The notes beneath the pieces are model-generated. The model searched no databases and was not told the DNA's origin. It saw only the letters and a list, made by a program, of their open reading frames with translations. Below are positions 61,956 through 64,000 of a DNA stretch of 64,000 nt, piece after piece. Every line of letters begins with the position of its first letter. Position 1 is the stretch's first letter. The stretch is from Flavobacteriales bacterium UBA2306 (GTDB lineage: Bacteria; Bacteroidota; Bacteroidia; Flavobacteriales; Weeksellaceae): the NCBI GenBank assembly GCA_002345565.1, contig DDVS01000001.1, forward strand, positions 800,712 to 864,711, written 5' to 3'. A program made the translations under genes and the position numbers.

Positions 61956-63641
61956 TTACAATTTGATGTCATTATCAGACGTTGCATACAAACCGATCAA
62001 ACTTCCAGTAAATCCACCAGCAACATCGGTTGACAAGATATCGCCAGACACTTTTCCGCCTAGATTTTTAAAGTTTTTTCCATCCAAAGAATAATTGAAC
62101 TGATAATCATCTGACACGACAGAAACCTGAAGCTGAATATTTTTCGAAAGCGAAATTTTCTCACTTGCAATTACAGTTGAATTTCCTTTTTCTGTACGTT
62201 CCAAAACAATGTAGAAATCTTTATCTTTCTTAGTAATTCCGAAAACATAATTGAAATTTTCACTTTGATAGCAAGTAATTCCGGCTAAATCTTTTTCAGA
62301 TTTTGGTTTGAAATCTAAAGAAACCGTAGTTTCTGATGTGGCGTGCTGTTGTCTGTGAAACAATGCTGAAATTGGTGCTTTTGCTTTGATGCTTGTTGAA
62401 AAAGGATTGATTTTAATTCCATTTTTCGTTGATGAAATGAAACTTTCGCGAGGTCCACGCATTGCAATCCATCGGTAATCCAATGGGGATTTTTTCAAAT
62501 CATCATTGAAAGTGAAATTTCCATTCGGAAAAAACTCTTTTTCGTTAGTTTGATTTTTTACGCCGTTTGGTAGTTTCAATTTGGGTTTCATCGGCACCAA
62601 ACCATTTTGAAAAACAGGATAAGTTCCGCTCCAATCAACAGGCAAAATAAAAGTTTCACGACCTGTCGTCACTCTATTTTTTTCGTTGGGACGAATGGCT
62701 AAAAATACACCGTAATACTTTCCATCAGGCGTTTCTACCAAATCGGCGTGACCCGCCCAATCCACTTTGTCCTTTCTATCTTTTGGGAAATATCTCTGGG
62801 TTAAAATCGGATTATTTCTAGCCGGAACAAATGGACCTTTTGGAGAATCTGACATAAAAATTACTTCGCTGTGATAGCCTCCAGTTCCGCCTTCTGCGCA
62901 CATCAGAAAATATTTCCCGTCTTTTTTATACAAATGCGGACCTTCTATCCAAATCGGTTTTTGCTTGATGTCCACTCCTCCATTTACAATAATTTTATCT
63001 GAACCGGCAACAACTTGGTCTTTTTTCAAATCATATTCCCAGATTTTGATGACTCTGTGTCCGCTGTATTGCTCCGTTCCTTTTGGTGGCGCATCGTTGT
63101 GAACAATGTAGGCTTTTCCGTCATCATCAAAGAAAATAGCAGGATCAATTCCGTCAAAGTTTAGTTTTTGAACTTCGCTCCAGCCTTGTTTGGGGTCTTT
63201 CGTTTTCACGACCATATTTCCGATTCCGCTCGCAATCTGCGTGGTAATCATATAAAAAGTGTCGTTGAACTTATTATATTTAATGTCAGGCGCATAGATT
63301 CCTTCTGAAAATCCGGCTTTGTCAACTTTTAATTGTGAAGGTCTGTCGAGAACGTGACCAATCTGTTTCCAATTGACCAAATCATTAGAATGAAAAATAG
63401 GAATGCCGGGAAACATGGCAAAGGAAGAATTCACCAGATAATAATCGTTTCCTTTTCTCGTTATACTCGGATCCGGATAACAGCCTTGAAGAATCGGAGA
63501 ATAGAATTCGTCTTCTTTCAGAGGATTGTCTGAGTAGATTTTGTCGTTTCCTTTGTAAGAAAAATCAGAAAAAACCTGAGCAGAAAGAGAAATATTGATA
63601 AACAGAAACGAAATTGCAGTTTTGAAAATTTTATTAAACAT
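61956..63641 (-). CDS. Secreted GH43 glycosidase (beta-xylosidase type)
   Basis: A 561-residue secreted enzyme. Signal peptide at 1-21; GH43 five-bladed propeller (about 45-350) with the catalytic base Asp57 in GCYPDPSI, the modulating Asp in FDGIDPAIFFD and the acid Glu in WIEGPHLYKKDG; then a C-terminal concanavalin-like beta-sandwich (about 365-560) typical of beta-xylosidases of this type. It would release xylose or arabinose in the periplasm. It starts 24 bases after the SDR gene stop. Confidence 0.92.
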   Translation of the reverse strand: MFNKIFKTAISFLFINISLSAQVFSDFSYKGNDKIYSDNPLKEDEFYSPILQGCYPDPSITRKGNDYYLVNSSFAMFPGIPIFHSNDLVNWKQIGHVLDRPSQLKVDKAGFSEGIYAPDIKYNKFNDTFYMITTQIASGIGNMVVKTKDPKQGWSEVQKLNFDGIDPAIFFDDDGKAYIVHNDAPPKGTEQYSGHRVIKIWEYDLKKDQVVAGSDKIIVNGGVDIKQKPIWIEGPHLYKKDGKYFLMCAEGGTGGYHSEVIFMSDSPKGPFVPARNNPILTQRYFPKDRKDKVDWAGHADLVETPDGKYYGVFLAIRPNEKNRVTTGRETFILPVDWSGTYPVFQNGLVPMKPKLKLPNGVKNQTNEKEFFPNGNFTFNDDLKKSPLDYRWIAMRGPRESFISSTKNGIKINPFSTSIKAKAPISALFHRQQHATSETTVSLDFKPKSEKDLAGITCYQSENFNYVFGITKKDKDFYIVLERTEKGNSTVIASEKISLSKNIQLQVSVVSDDYQFNYSLDGKNFKNLGGKVSGDILSTDVAGGFTGSLIGLYATSDNDIKL

Positions 63642-63665
63642 AAAATTTTTCTTTTTAAATTGATT

Positions 63666-64000
63666 TTAAACGCCGCTGAATGCACTGAAACCGCCGTCAA
63701 TAGGAATTAAAGCGCCTGTAATAAAACTTGCTGCTTCGGAACAAAGAAACTGCACAGTGCCATTCAATTCTTCTGCTTCACCAAAACGTTGCATTGGTGT
63801 TTTAGCGATGATTTTTTTGCTTCTGTCCGTAAGAGAACCATCCGGATTTAGTAAAATCGCCCGGTTTTGATCGCCTATAAAAAATCCCGGAGCAATAGCA
63901 TTAACACGGATTTTGTCTCCAAATTTTAAAGCTAAATCTGTAGCCAGCCATTGTGTAAAATTGGTAATTGCTGACTTGGCTGCGGAATAACCTGCAACTC
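63666..64000 (-). CDS. SDR oxidoreductase, partial (likely fructuronate/mannonate reductase)
   Basis: I translated the minus strand from 64000 to a TAA at 63666-63668: about 111 residues of the C-terminal part of a short-chain dehydrogenase; the N-terminus lies beyond the window. YSAAKSA carries the catalytic Tyr-X3-Lys, VNAIAPGFF and the ending SFITGALIPIDGGFSAFSGV are typical. The sequence resembles the D-mannonate oxidoreductase type of SDR in hexuronate breakdown, which would process the glucuronate released by GH67 and GH115; that assignment is moderate. Confidence 0.85.
   Translation of the reverse strand, partial: VAGYSAAKSAITNFTQWLATDLALKFGDKIRVNAIAPGFFIGDQNRAILLNPDGSLTDRSKKIIAKTPMQRFGEAEELNGTVQFLCSEAASFITGALIPIDGGFSAFSGV

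Overview
The window is AT-rich DNA from a member of the Bacteroidota, most likely class Flavobacteriia and close to Chryseobacterium/Epilithonimonas (Weeksellaceae). This is inferred from a fused LpxC-FabZ, a second LpxD-like gene beside efp, a type IX secretion sorting domain, DUF5686 and DUF5606 proteins, an outer-membrane TonB receptor, promoters of the TTG-N18-20-TAnnTTTG type, few Shine-Dalgarno sites, and many short palindromic intergenic repeats. No ribosomal RNA, CRISPR array, prophage or complete insertion sequence was seen. One tRNA (Leu, anticodon CAA) is present.

Layout. 1-4.7 kb: lipid A cluster on the minus strand (lpxD, lpxC-fabZ, lpxA, efp, lpxD-like partial), then an HD phosphohydrolase. 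6-9.6 kb, plus strand: a small secreted protein, the CCA-adding enzyme, an internally repeated secreted protein and a GreA-like coiled-coil protein. 9.6-17.3 kb, minus strand: a MacAB-TolC-like exporter (tolC, adaptor, ATPase, permease) followed by a LytS/LytR-like two-component pair with a frameshifted lipoprotein gene between its halves. The exporter operon is split by a 500-bp block packed with structured repeats. 17.5-21.3 kb: thyA, a decayed REP-associated transposase and an M1 aminopeptidase. 21.4-34.9 kb: alkyltransferase-like protein, DUF5686 protein, heavy-metal P-type ATPase, rplS with a structured leader, kbl, a T9SS-secreted M1 peptidase, a PBP4-type peptidase, priA and a GldA-like ATPase. 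35.3-42.6 kb: sigma factor plus membrane partner, ruvX, def, DUF5606 protein, a metal-receptor-fold protein, free Met-sulfoxide reductase, a conserved unknown, an MBL hydrolase and tRNA-Leu. 42.7-46.4 kb: TonB-dependent receptor, DUF892 protein, HAD hydrolase.

46.5-64 kb is a glucuronoxylan utilisation locus, all on the minus strand. It encodes a GH10 endoxylanase, GH67 and GH115 alpha-glucuronidases, two GH43 enzymes, a sialate-O-acetylesterase-type esterase, a GH35-like enzyme, a GPH sugar symporter, a sodium:solute symporter, an aldose epimerase and the start of hexuronate catabolism (an SDR resembling fructuronate reductase). The likely flow is: secreted GH10 and esterase cut and deacetylate xylan, GH115/GH67 remove (methyl)glucuronate, GH43 enzymes release pentoses inside and outside the inner membrane, and the two symporters import the products. 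No SusC/SusD pair or regulator is in view; they may lie beyond 64 kb.

The most interesting unexplained signal is in the 13.35-13.85 kb gap: two 104-bp units, each bounded by a 15-bp inverted repeat, in which the arms differ between copies but remain perfectly paired. Other notable points are a RAYT remnant with REP-type palindromes and a related pair at 48.6 kb, a dispersed CAAGCTCAGGAT repeat that has entered coding sequence, predicted leaderless mRNAs for lpxD and ruvX, and a 31-codon signal-peptide scar inside the xylan locus. All domain and family calls are by eye; no searches were run.
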